Source: Chryseobacterium formosum (GTDB lineage: Bacteria > Bacteroidota > Bacteroidia > Flavobacteriales > Weeksellaceae). Taken from it: a DNA stretch of 64,000 bases. The stretch lies in assembly GCF_026460885.1 (NCBI RefSeq), contig NZ_JAOVZW010000020.1, positions 1 to 64,000 of the forward strand, written 5' to 3'. The position numbers and the translations under genes are program-made. Every line of letters begins with the position of its first letter. The first letter of the stretch is position 1. Positions 43,260 through 53,531 of this stretch are shown in pieces. Under the pieces are notes generated by a model. The model was not told the DNA's origin and made no database searches. It saw nothing but the letters and a program-made list of their open reading frames with translations.

Positions 43260-44459
43260 ATGAAAGAGGTCTTAAAAAACTATTCAGGAATTCTGTTTCT
43301 CCTCGTAGGAATTACTTTGGGCAGCATTATCGGCATTGTTGCACCTGATATTGTTTCTTACATCAAACCTTTAGGTGATATTTTTCTGAATCTACTATTT
43401 GTAAGTGTAGTTCCATTGGTGTTTTTTGCAGTTGCCAATTCAATTGCCTCACTTGAGCAAGATTCTAAGTTTGGTAAGATTCTTCTTATCATGTCTTTTA
43501 CCTTTCTATTATTTATATTAATTGCTGCGGTTTTCACGATTGGTGCTGTTTATCTCTTTCCTGTTTCATCTATTTCGGGAAGTAAGGAAATCATTGCTGA
43601 AGCAACTAAGGAAGAAAACTGGGGTGATCGAATTGTAAGTTTTTTCACTGTTGGAGAATTTACCGAGTTGTTTTCCCGAAGAAATATGCTGGCTCTACTC
43701 ATCTTTGCTTTTCTCACCGGTTTTGCAACGAGAAAAGCTGGTGAAAATGGTAAACCTTTCCGAGTTTTTATCGCTTCAGGATATGAAGTAATGAAAGAAT
43801 TGCTTTTAATGATTATGAAAATCGCTCCGATTGGTTTGGGAGCCTATTTTGCTTATCAAGTTGCAACTTTGGGACCTCAGCTTTTTGGATTTTATGCTAA
43901 ACCTCTCGGTTTGTATTACATTGCAGGAATTATTTATTTCTTCGTATTTTTCACCCTCTACGCATTCATGGCAAACGGACAAAACGGAATTAAAAGTTTC
44001 TGGAAAAATGCAGTTTACTCTACTTTAACAGCTTTAAGTACATGCAGCAGTTTTGCAACGATGCCAGCCAATTTAGTAGCAGCTTCAAAGATTGGAATTT
44101 CCAATTCTGTTGCTAATCTTGTAATTCCTATTGGTACGACTTTGCATAAAAATGGCTCGTCGATGTCGTCGATTATAAAGATTTATGTGGCATTTCAAAT
44201 TATAGGAAGAGATTTTTTTGAACCTTCCAATCTTCTTTTAGCTTTAGGAATTACCGTTTTTGTAAGCATCGTAGCAGGCGGAATTCCTAACGGAGGATAT
44301 ATCGGTGAGATGTTGATGATTTCTGTTTACAGCTTACCTCAGGAAGCAATTCCTGCCGTGATTATTATTGGAACATTGGTTGATCCTTTAGCGACAGTTT
44401 TAAATGCGGTTGGTGATATTGTGGCGGCGATGTTTGTGAATCGGTTTGTGAAAGTTTAA
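43260..44459 (+). CDS. Dicarboxylate/amino acid:cation symporter (DAACS family)
   Basis: A 399-residue transporter with eight predicted helices and two re-entrant loops. The first loop carries the Ser/Thr-rich STLTALSTCSSFATMPANL block and the second the family NAVGDIVAAMFVNR segment near the C terminus. Members carry glutamate, aspartate, succinate or fumarate with Na+ or H+. The substrate here is not determined. It is divergent from cbpA. Confidence 0.85.
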   Translation: MKEVLKNYSGILFLLVGITLGSIIGIVAPDIVSYIKPLGDIFLNLLFVSVVPLVFFAVANSIASLEQDSKFGKILLIMSFTFLLFILIAAVFTIGAVYLFPVSSISGSKEIIAEATKEENWGDRIVSFFTVGEFTELFSRRNMLALLIFAFLTGFATRKAGENGKPFRVFIASGYEVMKELLLMIMKIAPIGLGAYFAYQVATLGPQLFGFYAKPLGLYYIAGIIYFFVFFTLYAFMANGQNGIKSFWKNAVYSTLTALSTCSSFATMPANLVAASKIGISNSVANLVIPIGTTLHKNGSSMSSIIKIYVAFQIIGRDFFEPSNLLLALGITVFVSIVAGGIPNGGYIGEMLMISVYSLPQEAIPAVIIIGTLVDPLATVLNAVGDIVAAMFVNRFVKV

Positions 44460-44626
44460 TTTCAAAATACTAATGACATTAATATTTTTCACTAATTTCA
44501 CTTAAAATTCAATACTAAAATATTAAAATCTGTAGGTAAATTATTCCCCAGATCAAGCAAATTTGCACGATGTTTATTCTCGCAGATTTTGTTGATGAAG
44601 CAGATTGATTCTAATACTAAGATTAT

Positions 44627-45157
44627 ATGACTTCTTTTTTCAAAAACATTGGACTTTATGATCATTTAAATTTCGAAATTGAAATGAATAAATCTGAATT
44701 TGTTGAGCACTTGAAAAAAATCACGTACAAAACAAACACTAGTTTTATATCATTCATTCCGGATCATGGAATCCCTACAAGATATGAATACAGAGGATTA
44801 ATCAGTGCAGACAACTTTATTATAAAAAGAAGAAAACATTTATTTGATATTAATATTTATCGTTCTATTATCAAAGGAAATATTGTAGAAGAAAAGAATA
44901 AAACAGTCATTAAAATAGAATTTACTCCCTTCATTTATCCTCTTATAGCTTCTATAATAGGAATTTTTCTTTTCCTTTTTATCGCATCACAAGAAATTCA
45001 AAACAACGAAAATTATTTCTTAATTGTCATTCCAATATTGATAACAATCATTCAGTATTTTATTTTAAAAAGAAATATTAAGAGAGATAAATATGATTTT
45101 GAAAGAGAATTAAATTTTATTGCTTCGAAATATAATCAGTTTAAAAGTTATCAGTAA
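44627..45157 (+). CDS. Membrane protein of unknown function
   Basis: A 176-residue protein with a soluble N-terminal part (about 1-100, with a YEYRGLISADNFIIKRRKHL segment) and two transmembrane helices (about 106-124 and 131-150), ending in a charged C-terminal tail. No named family was recognised. It has no obvious operon partner; the next gene is convergent with only 2 bases between stop codons. Confidence 0.5.
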   Translation: MTSFFKNIGLYDHLNFEIEMNKSEFVEHLKKITYKTNTSFISFIPDHGIPTRYEYRGLISADNFIIKRRKHLFDINIYRSIIKGNIVEEKNKTVIKIEFTPFIYPLIASIIGIFLFLFIASQEIQNNENYFLIVIPILITIIQYFILKRNIKRDKYDFERELNFIASKYNQFKSYQ

Positions 45158-45159
45158 AA

Positions 45160-45546
45160 TCATTCACTTCGTTTTACAGGCTCCAAATTTTTCAATTCTT
45201 CTGGTGTAAATAATCGGTAATGTACTTTAAAAGTTTTTCCTAAAGGTGTTTCCAGTGAAAATCCGCCTGGTCCGAAGCCTTCGAGAATATCTAATGTGAA
45301 ATGGGAATATTGCCAATATTCGAATAAATCACGGTCAATCCAAAATTCATGTCCGTTGATGGTTCCGATCATGGCATCATTCATTCTTGGAAAATATCCG
45401 CCTTTCTCGAAACATTGGGGTTGTGTTCCTTCACAACATCCACCCGCCTGATAAAACATCAGGTCACCATGTTTTTTTTTAAGTTCCCATACTACTTCCA
45501 ATGCTTTTTCTGTAACCGAGAGTCTTGATATTTTTTTTGTTTCCAT
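45160..45546 (-). CDS. DUF779 protein
   Basis: A 128-residue protein with a conserved cysteine cluster in YQAGGCCEGTQPQCF (about residues 33-47) and DRDLFEYWQYSHFTLDI (about 73-89). DUF779 proteins are usually encoded next to acetaldehyde or other aldehyde dehydrogenases, as here, and are thought to support that enzyme; the mechanism is unknown. A terminator-like hairpin and a GC-rich element separate it from the ALDH gene, so it may be expressed separately. Confidence 0.8.
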   Translation of the reverse strand: METKKISRLSVTEKALEVVWELKKKHGDLMFYQAGGCCEGTQPQCFEKGGYFPRMNDAMIGTINGHEFWIDRDLFEYWQYSHFTLDILEGFGPGGFSLETPLGKTFKVHYRLFTPEELKNLEPVKRSE

Positions 45547-45617
45547 TTTATTTTCTTTTTATTATTTAAAGCCAAATTTTCTCTGAGAATACTTTAATTA
45601 TTGATAAAGTTAAAAAA

Positions 45618-45645
45618 ACCTGACAATAAAAAAATTACGTCAGGT
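45618..45645 (-). terminator. Terminator after the ALDH gene
   Basis: On the minus strand ACCTGAC and GTCAGGT pair around a T-rich loop and are followed by a run of seven T. It would end transcription from the ALDH gene before the DUF779 gene. Confidence 0.7.
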
Positions 45646-45690
45646 CTTAACAAGAATAATATAATCTAGCGTGTTTTTATAACTTTTTTT

Positions 45691-45819
45691 GCGTGAAGGA
45701 TAGTAAGGGTATCGCCAAAGGCGAGAGTGCGGAGCGAAGCGGAGTACCGAAACGAAGTGCAGCCCTGGATAGCCTGACCGTCTTGCCTCGTTGCATAACG
45801 AGGCAAACGGACACGCCCC
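45691..45819. ncRNA. GC-rich structured intergenic element
   Basis: A 129-bp island, markedly GC-rich against its AT-rich surroundings. Outer ends GCGTG and CACGC pair, GCCTCGTT/AACGAGGC (45785-45792, 45797-45804) form a perfect 8-bp stem with a 4-nt loop, and TCGCC/GGCGA (45712-45716, 45720-45724) form a second hairpin. Similar GC-rich elements are, as I recall, common between genes in Chryseobacterium. It is part of the 286-bp gap between ALDH and DUF779. Confidence 0.5.
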
Positions 45820-45832
45820 TAATATTTAAAAA

Positions 45833-47362
45833 TTAAAAGAAACCTAATTTGTTTTTGTTGTAAGAAATCAACATGTTTTTCGTTTGACGGTAATGGTCGA
45901 GCATCATTTTGTGGTTTTCTCTACCGATTCCTGACTGCTTGTAACCTCCGAAAGGTGCTCCTGCCGGATATGAGTGATATTGGTTCACCCAAACTCTACC
46001 TGCTTCAATGTGGCGTGGAACATTGTATAACTGATGCGCATCTCTCGTCCAAACTCCCGCTCCAAGACCGTAAATTGTATCGTTTGCAATTTTTAACGCT
46101 TCTGCTTCATCCTTGAAAGTAGTGAACGCTAAAACTGGTCCAAAAATCTCTTCCTGGAAGATTCTCATTCTGTTATTTCCTTTGAAAATAGTTGGCTGAA
46201 TGTAATATCCTTCTTCCAAACCTTCACCTACATTGTTCACATCACCTCCTACAAGAACTTCTGCGCCTTCTTCTTTTCCTAATTTGATGTAAGAAAGAAT
46301 CTTGTCTTTCTGAATCTTAGAAGCTTGGGCTCCCATCATTACGGTTTTATCTAAAGGATTTCCGACTTTGATTGCTTTCACTCTTTCGATTACTTTAGCG
46401 ATGAATGCATCTGCAATATCTTCCTGAACCAATAATCTTGATGGACAAGTACAGATTTCACCCTGATTTAAGGCAAATAAAACCGCTCCTTCAATAGCTT
46501 TATCTAAAAATTCATCATCTGCATCCATTACCGAATTGAAGAATACGTTGGGTGATTTCCCACCTAGCTCCAGCGTTACCGGAATGATATTTTCTGTTGC
46601 GTACTGCATTACCAAGCGACCAGTTGCCGTAGAACCTGTGAAAGCTGCCTTGTTCACTTTTGGATTGGTAACCAAAGCTCTTCCTAATTCCGCTCCGAAA
46701 CCATTCACAATATTTACAACTCCCGCTGGAAGCAAATCGCCAATTAATTCCATCAAAACTAAAATAGAAACTGGAGTGCTTTCTGCCGGTTTCAAGACAA
46801 CACAGTTTCCTGCAGCCAAAGCCGGAGCTAATTTCCAAACAGCCATTAGAATCGGAAAGTTCCAAGGAATAATTTGAGCAATAACTCCAAGAGGTTCGTG
46901 AACGATAAGTGAAACCGTATCTTTATCTAATTCATTATGAGAACCTTCTTCAGCTCTGATAACCGAAGCAAAATATCTGAAATGATCAATCGCCAAAGGA
47001 ATATCCGCAGCTAAAGTTTCTCTCACTGCTTTACCGTTATCAATAGTTTCTACCGTTGCGATATACTCTAAATTCTGCTCGATTCTGTCGGCAATTTTAT
47101 TTAAAATAACACTTCTTTCCGTTGAGGAAGTGTTTTTCCATGTTTTGAATGCTTCAGTTGCTGCATTTACAGCCAATTCTAAATCTTCTTTCGACGAATG
47201 TGCTGCCTGTGTGAAGACTTTTCCGTCAACAGGAGAAACAACATCGAAATATTGCCCGTTAACCGGTGCAGTAAACTGTCCGTTAATATAATTATTATAC
47301 TGATTTTTAAACTCAGGTCTTTGTAGTAAAGTGCCTGATTCTTGTTGTGTTGCTGTGCTCAT
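45833..47362 (-). CDS. Aldehyde dehydrogenase (NAD-dependent)
   Basis: A 509-residue class of aldehyde dehydrogenase close to ExaC/AldA. The catalytic Glu lies in [11 protein letters not shown] (about 263-273) and the catalytic Cys in [13 protein letters not shown] (about 300-312); FTGSTATGR (about 240-248) binds the cofactor. It oxidises acetaldehyde or other short aldehydes to acids. The DUF779 gene downstream and the divergent AraC gene upstream make a conserved three-gene module for alcohol or aldehyde use. Confidence 0.9.
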   Translation of the reverse strand: MSTATQQESGTLLQRPEFKNQYNNYINGQFTAPVNGQYFDVVSPVDGKVFTQAAHSSKEDLELAVNAATEAFKTWKNTSSTERSVILNKIADRIEQNLEYIATVETIDNGKAVRETLAADIPLAIDHFRYFASVIRAEEGSHNELDKDTVSLIVHEPLGVIAQIIPWNFPILMAVWKLAPALAAGNCVVLKPAESTPVSILVLMELIGDLLPAGVVNIVNGFGAELGRALVTNPKVNKAAFTGSTATGRLVMQYATENIIPVTLELGGKSPNVFFNSVMDADDEFLDKAIEGAVLFALNQGEICTCPSRLLVQEDIADAFIAKVIERVKAIKVGNPLDKTVMMGAQASKIQKDKILSYIKLGKEEGAEVLVGGDVNNVGEGLEEGYYIQPTIFKGNNRMRIFQEEIFGPVLAFTTFKDEAEALKIANDTIYGLGAGVWTRDAHQLYNVPRHIEAGRVWVNQYHSYPAGAPFGGYKQSGIGRENHKMMLDHYRQTKNMLISYNKNKLGFF

Positions 47363-47504
47363 TTTAGTTTGTTTTAATTTTTCTGTTAAGCCAAGTTACA
47401 TAGCCATAAAACATTTGAATAGCATAATCCTACAAAAGAATACTAAAATAGTACAACCGTCTAATTTTATATTTTTATTAACAAGTGAATCGCCAATTAA
47501 TTTC

Positions 47505-47512
47505 TATATTTG
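47505..47512 (+). promoter_or_regulatory. -7 box for the AraC-type gene
   Basis: TATATTTG matches TAnnTTTG and lies 30 bases before the ATG at 47542. It would be inside the coding sequence if the upstream GTG at 47485 were used, so it supports the shorter reading. Confidence 0.4.
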
Positions 47513-47541
47513 GAATAAGAGGTCTTGAAAAATGTTTAGAA

Positions 47542-48459
47542 ATGAATGATAACAAGTTTTTATTAAATACTCCTGAATTAAAGAAGGAAAATCAGCTTTT
47601 AAACTTAGTTGAAAATCAGACATTATTCAACCTGAACAATTGTGAATTCAGTATTTATGAAACACATAAGGCTGCTTACGATGTAAAACTGCATTTTGAT
47701 AATATTGCTTTTACCGCAATGCTTCGAGGAAAAAAGCACATGAAGCTCGAAAACAAAACCAATTATTTTGATTATCATCCCGGGGAAAGCGTTTTGGTTG
47801 CTCCCGGAGAAACAATGGTGATTGATTTCCCTGATGCAGATGAAACTCCATCACAATGTATTTCATTAAGCTTAAACCCTGAATTTATCGAAAACTCTCT
47901 GAATCATCTCAATTATCACCTCCCGAAAGTTGACGAAACTTCAACTTGGAATATACAATTAGATGAATATTTTCTGTTTAACAATAAATCTTTAGCTTCG
48001 GCCACCAATAATATTATGAGAATTGCAATGGATGATAATTCGCAAAAAGATATTATGGCAGATTTCGCTTTAAAGGAATTATTAATCAGATTAATGCAAA
48101 CTCAGGCAAGAACAATGGTAGAGAAAAATGTAGCTAAAAATAAATCAAGAATCGGTTTTGCAGTAGATTATATTAAAAACAATCTTCATCAAAAACTTTC
48201 TATTGACAGTATTGCGAAACTGGCTTATGTGAGTAAATCTAATTTCTTTAAAATGTTCAAAGACGAATTAGGGACTTCACCTAATGATTTTATTCTGCAG
48301 GAAAGAATTGGCAGAGCTAAAGAATTGTTAGCTTTAAATAACAGCATCAAAGAAACTGCTTTTCAGACCGGTTTTTCTGACACGAATTACTTTACGAGAG
48401 TTTTTAAGCAGTTGGTTGGTGTGACGCCGAAGAGTTTTCAGAATAAGGTGATTATCTAA
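47542..48459 (+). CDS. AraC family transcriptional regulator
   Basis: A 305-residue regulator. Residues about 10-130 form an AraC_N-type effector domain (NCEFSIYETHKAAYDVKLHF, then a cupin-like GESVLVAPGETMVID). Residues about 205-305 hold the two helix-turn-helix motifs (LSIDSIAKLAYVSKSNFFKM and FQTGFSDTNYFTRVFKQLVG). The start at 47542 is preferred to 47485 because the extra residues have no family match and a -7 box lies between. It is divergent from the aldehyde dehydrogenase gene and probably activates it in response to an alcohol or aldehyde. Confidence 0.85.
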   Translation: MNDNKFLLNTPELKKENQLLNLVENQTLFNLNNCEFSIYETHKAAYDVKLHFDNIAFTAMLRGKKHMKLENKTNYFDYHPGESVLVAPGETMVIDFPDADETPSQCISLSLNPEFIENSLNHLNYHLPKVDETSTWNIQLDEYFLFNNKSLASATNNIMRIAMDDNSQKDIMADFALKELLIRLMQTQARTMVEKNVAKNKSRIGFAVDYIKNNLHQKLSIDSIAKLAYVSKSNFFKMFKDELGTSPNDFILQERIGRAKELLALNNSIKETAFQTGFSDTNYFTRVFKQLVGVTPKSFQNKVII

Positions 48460-48465
48460 ATGATA

Positions 48466-48489
48466 AAAGCACCTCAATTGAGATGCTTT
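48466..48489. terminator. Bidirectional terminator between araC-type gene and HMG-CoA synthase
   Basis: AAAGCA-C-CTCAA and TTGAG-A-TGCTTT pair with one mismatch. A T-rich run follows on each strand between convergent genes. Confidence 0.75.
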
Positions 48490-48500
48490 CATTTTATTTA

Positions 48501-49826
48501 TTATTTAAAACCGTAATATCTCGCTCCTTTCAGCACAGGATTTTCCATTTCTACAGATTCCAAACCAAATCCGTTATAATCAGGATTTACAGAATGTTCA
48601 AGCTGTTTTCTGTGTAGTTTTTCGTAAGTATCAAAATCAATAGCTAAACGGTTATTCAAGTTTTCGAATAAATTCCATTTTGCGACTATGTTTTTCCAGT
48701 TTTCCGAAATTTTTCCGGCAAAAACTTTTGATTTTGAACCACTTCCATAACCAACGAATCCTATTTCTTTTCCATTTAATTCTTCATTTTCATCAAAAGA
48801 AGTTTGCAATCCTGAAAGTAATGCCATAAAAATTGAAGCGGTGTACATATTTCCAATCTCCGAAGATGCTCGTTGCGTTTTCTCAATTTTATTATTAATA
48901 AACTGAATATAGTTTTCAGATTTAGCAACTGCTTTTTGTTCTTCAGCATTTGAATAAGGAAGATTGTTTTCTAAGCTGTAAATTTCTGTAAAAACTCTTT
49001 TCCCATGAAATGCATACGGAAGATGGAAAATAAGATATTTCCAGTTTTCAGAAGGTTTTGTTTTACCAGAAACTTCTTCATAATGCTGATAAGCTTCCCT
49101 GATTCTATCCTGATAACATTGGTTGGAATATTGTCCGTCAAAAACTGGTTCGTCGGTGAAGACTTCAATCTTATCGGGAAAGTTTTCGGGAGCATTCGTT
49201 AAATCTTCTTTTTTGAAATGTCTTCTTGGTTTAAAAAAGTCAAAAACAGATTCTGTAGCGACTCCCCAATTATTTTCAATTTCAATTAAATCTGGGTTTG
49301 CAGAGATCAAAAGTGAAACTGCTCCTCCACCTTGAGTATATTCGCCGGAAGAAGCCAATTCGTATTTTGCATAATCACTTGCAATGACCACTGCTTTTTT
49401 ATCAGGATTTACTCTTACAAAATCTAATGAATTGTGAAGCGCATCTACGGCGCCGATACACGCAAAAGTCATATCAACCACATCACAGTTTTTGAAGCAC
49501 CTTTCGCCAAACTCGGCTTCCAAAACTTTTTCTACCATTTGCATTACATAGGAAGCAGTCGGTTTTGCGGCATCGATTGCACTTTCAGTACCTAAATAAA
49601 TACGGGAAATTTCTTTTGGATTGATTTGATAATCTTTGATTAATTTTAGCAAAGCTTCTGCAGCAAATGTTGCAGCATCTTCATGAACATCAGGAAGCCC
49701 CATTTTGTGTAAACCTAAACCTTTCTCTAGTTTTGCAGGTTCGATTCCTCTTTTTTCTGCTAAATCTTTAATTTCCAAGTACAAAGAAGGCACATAATAA
49801 CTCGCTGCCTCAATTCCAAAACCCAT
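48501..49826 (-). CDS. Hydroxymethylglutaryl-CoA synthase
   Basis: A 441-residue thiolase-fold enzyme. Glu81 (GTESAIDA), Cys123 (DMTFACIGAVDAL, the acetylated nucleophile) and a His in LIFHLPYAFHGKR (about 263-275) form the catalytic set of HMG-CoA synthase. It condenses acetyl-CoA with acetoacetyl-CoA, the entry to the mevalonate route of isoprenoid synthesis, which flavobacteria use. Involvement in a polyketide beta-branch is possible but no such cluster is present. It is bounded by terminators at both ends. Confidence 0.85.
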   Translation of the reverse strand: MGFGIEAASYYVPSLYLEIKDLAEKRGIEPAKLEKGLGLHKMGLPDVHEDAATFAAEALLKLIKDYQINPKEISRIYLGTESAIDAAKPTASYVMQMVEKVLEAEFGERCFKNCDVVDMTFACIGAVDALHNSLDFVRVNPDKKAVVIASDYAKYELASSGEYTQGGGAVSLLISANPDLIEIENNWGVATESVFDFFKPRRHFKKEDLTNAPENFPDKIEVFTDEPVFDGQYSNQCYQDRIREAYQHYEEVSGKTKPSENWKYLIFHLPYAFHGKRVFTEIYSLENNLPYSNAEEQKAVAKSENYIQFINNKIEKTQRASSEIGNMYTASIFMALLSGLQTSFDENEELNGKEIGFVGYGSGSKSKVFAGKISENWKNIVAKWNLFENLNNRLAIDFDTYEKLHRKQLEHSVNPDYNGFGLESVEMENPVLKGARYYGFK

Positions 49827-49908
49827 AATCGTTAAATTTTAAACTAATTTATGAAAGATGTTGCAAAAAAGACTGGATAATCGTCTAAATTTTTAACGAA
49901 TAAACAAA

Positions 49909-49932
49909 AAAGCATCTCTATGGAGATGCTTT
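49909..49932 (-). terminator. Terminator of the T9SS cargo gene region
   Basis: AAAGCATCTC and GAGATGCTTT pair perfectly (10 bp, 4-nt loop). It lies just beyond the stop codon of the minus-strand secreted protein gene at 49965. Confidence 0.8.
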
Positions 49933-49964
49933 GAAATTATATACAAATAAATTAAACTTATAAT

Positions 49965-50795
49965 TTATTTTTTAATCATTTTAAATGTTTCTATTCCTAA
50001 TTTTGTTTCACCGGTTACAATATATGTTCCGCTTGGTAATGCAGAAACATCTAATCTACCTTGATTTGAATCTGTTTTGTGATGTTGAATTTTTTGACCT
50101 ACACTGTTATACACTGTAATCTGATTCACTTTTTCGCTGCTCTTATAATTTAATACATTTTCCGCAGGATTTGGATAGTAACTGATTGATGATTTTACAG
50201 TTTTTTTAACATCATTTACACTTAAATTTGCTCCTGAAACCACAACCGCATCCACTAATGTAGAATATCCGTAATCTGTTTCACATTCAATAGCAATTTG
50301 ATAAGTATTTGATGGAATACCAATGGCTCCCGAAGAAGTCCATGCTGTAATGTTAGAATGAAATTCAGCAAGCTGAACCCAAGCGGAAGTTGCTGAAGTT
50401 CTAAAGAAAACTCTTAGCCAGTTTTGATCGGGATTCCAATAAGGATTTATATAATAAAAACTCACCGTTGGATTAGTAACCGCAGATAAATTTAAAACAG
50501 GACTCACCAATTTTGTTTTATCAAAGTTATGTGAAGTCCCAGGATAATTTGCAAATTTAGTTCCATCATATGCTGTAACTCCCGAACTTCCTGTACTTGC
50601 TGTAGAAGCAAAAGTCCAAGACATATTATTTACTTCATAAATTTGAGTCCAGCTTGCTCTTGTAGGGGAACTGTCTTCAAAAGTTTCGGTCCACGGAAAT
50701 GTGGTAATTTGAGCATTTACTCCGATTAATGAGAGAACTGCAATCGCAAAACTCAATCGTTTTGTTAAAAATCCAGAAAGTAATTTTGTTTTCAT
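49965..50795 (-). CDS. Secreted protein with type IX sorting domain
   Basis: A 276-residue secreted protein: signal peptide (to about residue 28), a jelly-roll-like domain (about 35-190; TETFEDSSPTRASWTQIYEV and VSFYYINPYWNPDQNWLRVF, as in choice-of-anchor J or MAM-type domains) and a C-terminal type A sorting domain (about 205-276; SYYPNPAENVLNY...LPSGTYIV...KMIKK). It should leave the cell through the type IX secretion system. No catalytic residues were seen. Ligand unknown. Confidence 0.8.
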   Translation of the reverse strand: MKTKLLSGFLTKRLSFAIAVLSLIGVNAQITTFPWTETFEDSSPTRASWTQIYEVNNMSWTFASTASTGSSGVTAYDGTKFANYPGTSHNFDKTKLVSPVLNLSAVTNPTVSFYYINPYWNPDQNWLRVFFRTSATSAWVQLAEFHSNITAWTSSGAIGIPSNTYQIAIECETDYGYSTLVDAVVVSGANLSVNDVKKTVKSSISYYPNPAENVLNYKSSEKVNQITVYNSVGQKIQHHKTDSNQGRLDVSALPSGTYIVTGETKLGIETFKMIKK

Positions 50796-50911
50796 AATAT
50801 CTATATTTTACGTTAGTTTAATACCAAATATACAATTTAAATTTAAAAAAATTAACAAATAAACAAAATAATATTCAAAAAACTAATAAAACAATCACTC
50901 ATATAACAAAA

Positions 50912-50936
50912 AAACCACTATCAATTATAGTGGTTT
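50912..50936 (-). terminator. M1 peptidase terminator
   Basis: AAACCACTAT and ATAGTGGTTT pair perfectly around CAATT, with a T run on the minus strand, 20 bases past the stop codon. Confidence 0.8.
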
Positions 50937-50955
50937 AAAATTTTTCTAAAGAAAT

Positions 50956-53466
50956 TTACTTAAAATTTTCAATTGCCTTATTAATAGCATCAATCTGAGG
51001 ATTAATGCTTGAAGCTTTTTGCGGATTTTGTTTAAGAAGTTCCATTTTCTTGTTTAAACCGTCTTTCAACATTTGGCTGATCATCATTTTTACTTGCGGA
51101 TTATCTCCCATTTGTCCTTTAGCCTGATCTAAAATCTTAGTAATATTTTCAGTAGCTTTCAAATTATCCGAAGACATAATCCAATTGTATCCTTCTTCTG
51201 CAACTTTCCCTAATTCAGGATTTTGAAATTTGATGAAAGGGTAAAAAGCAGCAACCGGAGTAATATTTGCCATTTGTGAAGTCACTTTATTTTTAACCAC
51301 AATGGGTAACAACTGATTCAACATTTCTTCAGAAGCTCCTTCCAAATCAATTTTATCAGCTAGAGCATTTGCTTTTGTTGGATCAACGGTAATAATTGAC
51401 GCTAATGAATTTGTTTTTACCGAATTGGATACTGCATTGATTCCTTTTTCAAAAATCGGAACGTATTTTTTATCTTTAGTTTTTGCTAATGCAGCAATTG
51501 CAGCACCCTGAACTAAAGTTTTGGGATCATTTGAAGCTAATTTTTCGACTTCACTTCCCAAAGTTTTCATTTGCTCAGGAATACTTAAATCTATTAATTC
51601 CAAAGCTTTAATTCTGATTCTGAAGAAAGGATCTTTTAAAGCTGCAGCCAATAATTTTGTAGCCGCAGGATTTTTTCCAACCTGATCTTTAATACCGTTT
51701 AAGGCAATATATTTACTTTTAAATTCTTTCGAACCTGTAAATTGCAATAAATTCTGCTCCGGAGTTTTAGAATCTGTAACATCAGCAAGTAAGACTCCAT
51801 CTGAATTGATATTAACTAAATCAGGATTTTTAGATGAATCAAAAGTGAAAGTATTTTTTGCCGTTGCGTTTGCCCAAACATTATATCTTTTAGGTTTTCC
51901 GTTATCGTAAACATCGATTGCCAAAGGAAATTCGAACGGTAAATCTTGTGATTGACTCAAAGTAACCGTAACCTGTTTTTTTACGGGTTCATAAGAAGTT
52001 GTATAGCTCAATTTCGGATTTCCGCTTCCAAAATACCACTGATTAAAGAACCAGTTTAAATCTTTACCGGAAACTTTTTCGAATGATAATCTTAATTGAT
52101 GCGCTTCCGCATTTTTAAATTCGTTGGTTTTAAGATAATCTGTAATTCCTGCAAAAAAGGCATCATCGCCAAGATAATTTCTCAACATGTGAAGAATTCC
52201 GCCACCTTTTTGATAAGTAACCAGATCGAAAACATCTTCACGAGAACCATAATCAAATCTCACTAAATTTTTCTTAAAATCAGAAGGATTGTGAATGTAA
52301 TGATTCACATCTTCCATTTGATGATAATCTGCCTGATCTTTTCCGTATTTAAACTCGTTCCAAAGATATTCTGAATAGTTGGCGAAAGATTCGTTAACCG
52401 TTAAGTTACTCCAGCTTTCAGCAGTTACCAAATCTCCAAACCAATGGTGAAACAATTCGTGAGCAATCGTATCTTCCCATTTATTTTCATCGATTAGTTG
52501 TCCCGGTTTTTGAAGAATATCACTTCCGTGAAGTGTTGCAGTGGTATTTTCCATTGCGCCACTTACATAATCTCTACCAGAAATTTGTGCATATTTAGCC
52601 CAAGGATAATCGTAACCCAGTTTTTTAGAGAAAAAATCGATCATTTCCGGAGTGTTTCCGTAAATCTGTTTTGCGTACGGCTCGTATTCTTTTTCTATAT
52701 AATAATCTACGGGAATATTTTTCCATTTATCTTTTACAACAGCATATTCACCAACTCCCATAAAGAAAAGATATGTTGAATGTCTTTTATCCATTACCCA
52801 ATGATCGGTTCTTTCACCGTTGGATTCTTTTTTTGATTCTTTTAAAATCCCGTTAGAAAGTGTAACGTATTTATCAGGAACCGTCATGAAAATTTCCTGA
52901 GTTGTCTTCTGATTAGGTTTATCGATTGTCGGGAACCAAGCGGAAGATGATTCAGTTTCACCTTGAGTCCAGATTTGAGTTGGTTTATCCGCGTCTTTAC
53001 CTTGAGCATTGATGAAATACAGACCTTTTGCATCATTAATTGCAGCACTTCCTTGTTGTTTCACCTCATTCGGACGAGAAGTGTATTTAATATAAACCGT
53101 GTAGTCCTGATTTTTCGTGTACGTTTTATCTAAATTAATCTTTAAAACATCATTTTTGTAATCATATTTCAAAGGAGATTTTTTGCCGTTATTATCCAAT
53201 GCCACTTCATGAATTAACATTCCTTTCGCATCAAGAATCAACTCGTTCGAAGCATAAAAATAGGGAGAAGCCGTTAACCATTCTTCACCATTCATCTGCT
53301 CCTTCTGATAATCAAAATTGACTTTTAGTTTGGTGTGTTTAAGTTCTGTAACTTTGGTATGAGTTGCTCTGTAGACTTTTTCTCTTCCTGAAGTTTCCGT
53401 TTGTGCAGATACATTTGCGGAAAATAAAACTCCAAGTATTGCAATCGATAAAATGGCCTTTTTCAT
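50956..53466 (-). CDS. M1 family aminopeptidase
   Basis: An 836-residue exported metallopeptidase. After a signal peptide (to about residue 21) comes the N-terminal beta domain, the exopeptidase motif G303-AMEN, the zinc motif H336-E337-x-x-H340 with distal E359 (AHELFHHWFGD and VNESFA), and a C-terminal helical part with HEAT-like repeats (about 560-836). It removes N-terminal residues from peptides, probably in the periplasm, and may support growth on protein. Confidence 0.88.
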   Translation of the reverse strand: MKKAILSIAILGVLFSANVSAQTETSGREKVYRATHTKVTELKHTKLKVNFDYQKEQMNGEEWLTASPYFYASNELILDAKGMLIHEVALDNNGKKSPLKYDYKNDVLKINLDKTYTKNQDYTVYIKYTSRPNEVKQQGSAAINDAKGLYFINAQGKDADKPTQIWTQGETESSSAWFPTIDKPNQKTTQEIFMTVPDKYVTLSNGILKESKKESNGERTDHWVMDKRHSTYLFFMGVGEYAVVKDKWKNIPVDYYIEKEYEPYAKQIYGNTPEMIDFFSKKLGYDYPWAKYAQISGRDYVSGAMENTTATLHGSDILQKPGQLIDENKWEDTIAHELFHHWFGDLVTAESWSNLTVNESFANYSEYLWNEFKYGKDQADYHQMEDVNHYIHNPSDFKKNLVRFDYGSREDVFDLVTYQKGGGILHMLRNYLGDDAFFAGITDYLKTNEFKNAEAHQLRLSFEKVSGKDLNWFFNQWYFGSGNPKLSYTTSYEPVKKQVTVTLSQSQDLPFEFPLAIDVYDNGKPKRYNVWANATAKNTFTFDSSKNPDLVNINSDGVLLADVTDSKTPEQNLLQFTGSKEFKSKYIALNGIKDQVGKNPAATKLLAAALKDPFFRIRIKALELIDLSIPEQMKTLGSEVEKLASNDPKTLVQGAAIAALAKTKDKKYVPIFEKGINAVSNSVKTNSLASIITVDPTKANALADKIDLEGASEEMLNQLLPIVVKNKVTSQMANITPVAAFYPFIKFQNPELGKVAEEGYNWIMSSDNLKATENITKILDQAKGQMGDNPQVKMMISQMLKDGLNKKMELLKQNPQKASSINPQIDAINKAIENFK

Positions 53467-53531
53467 TATTATTTATTTAAAAAGCATTCAGAATATGAAT
53501 GTTCTGAAGCTTACTTTGTTATTTTTTTAGA

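Noticed and set aside
47485..47541. An upstream GTG start for the AraC-type gene
   Set aside because: A -7 box lies inside the extension and the added 19 residues do not belong to the family.
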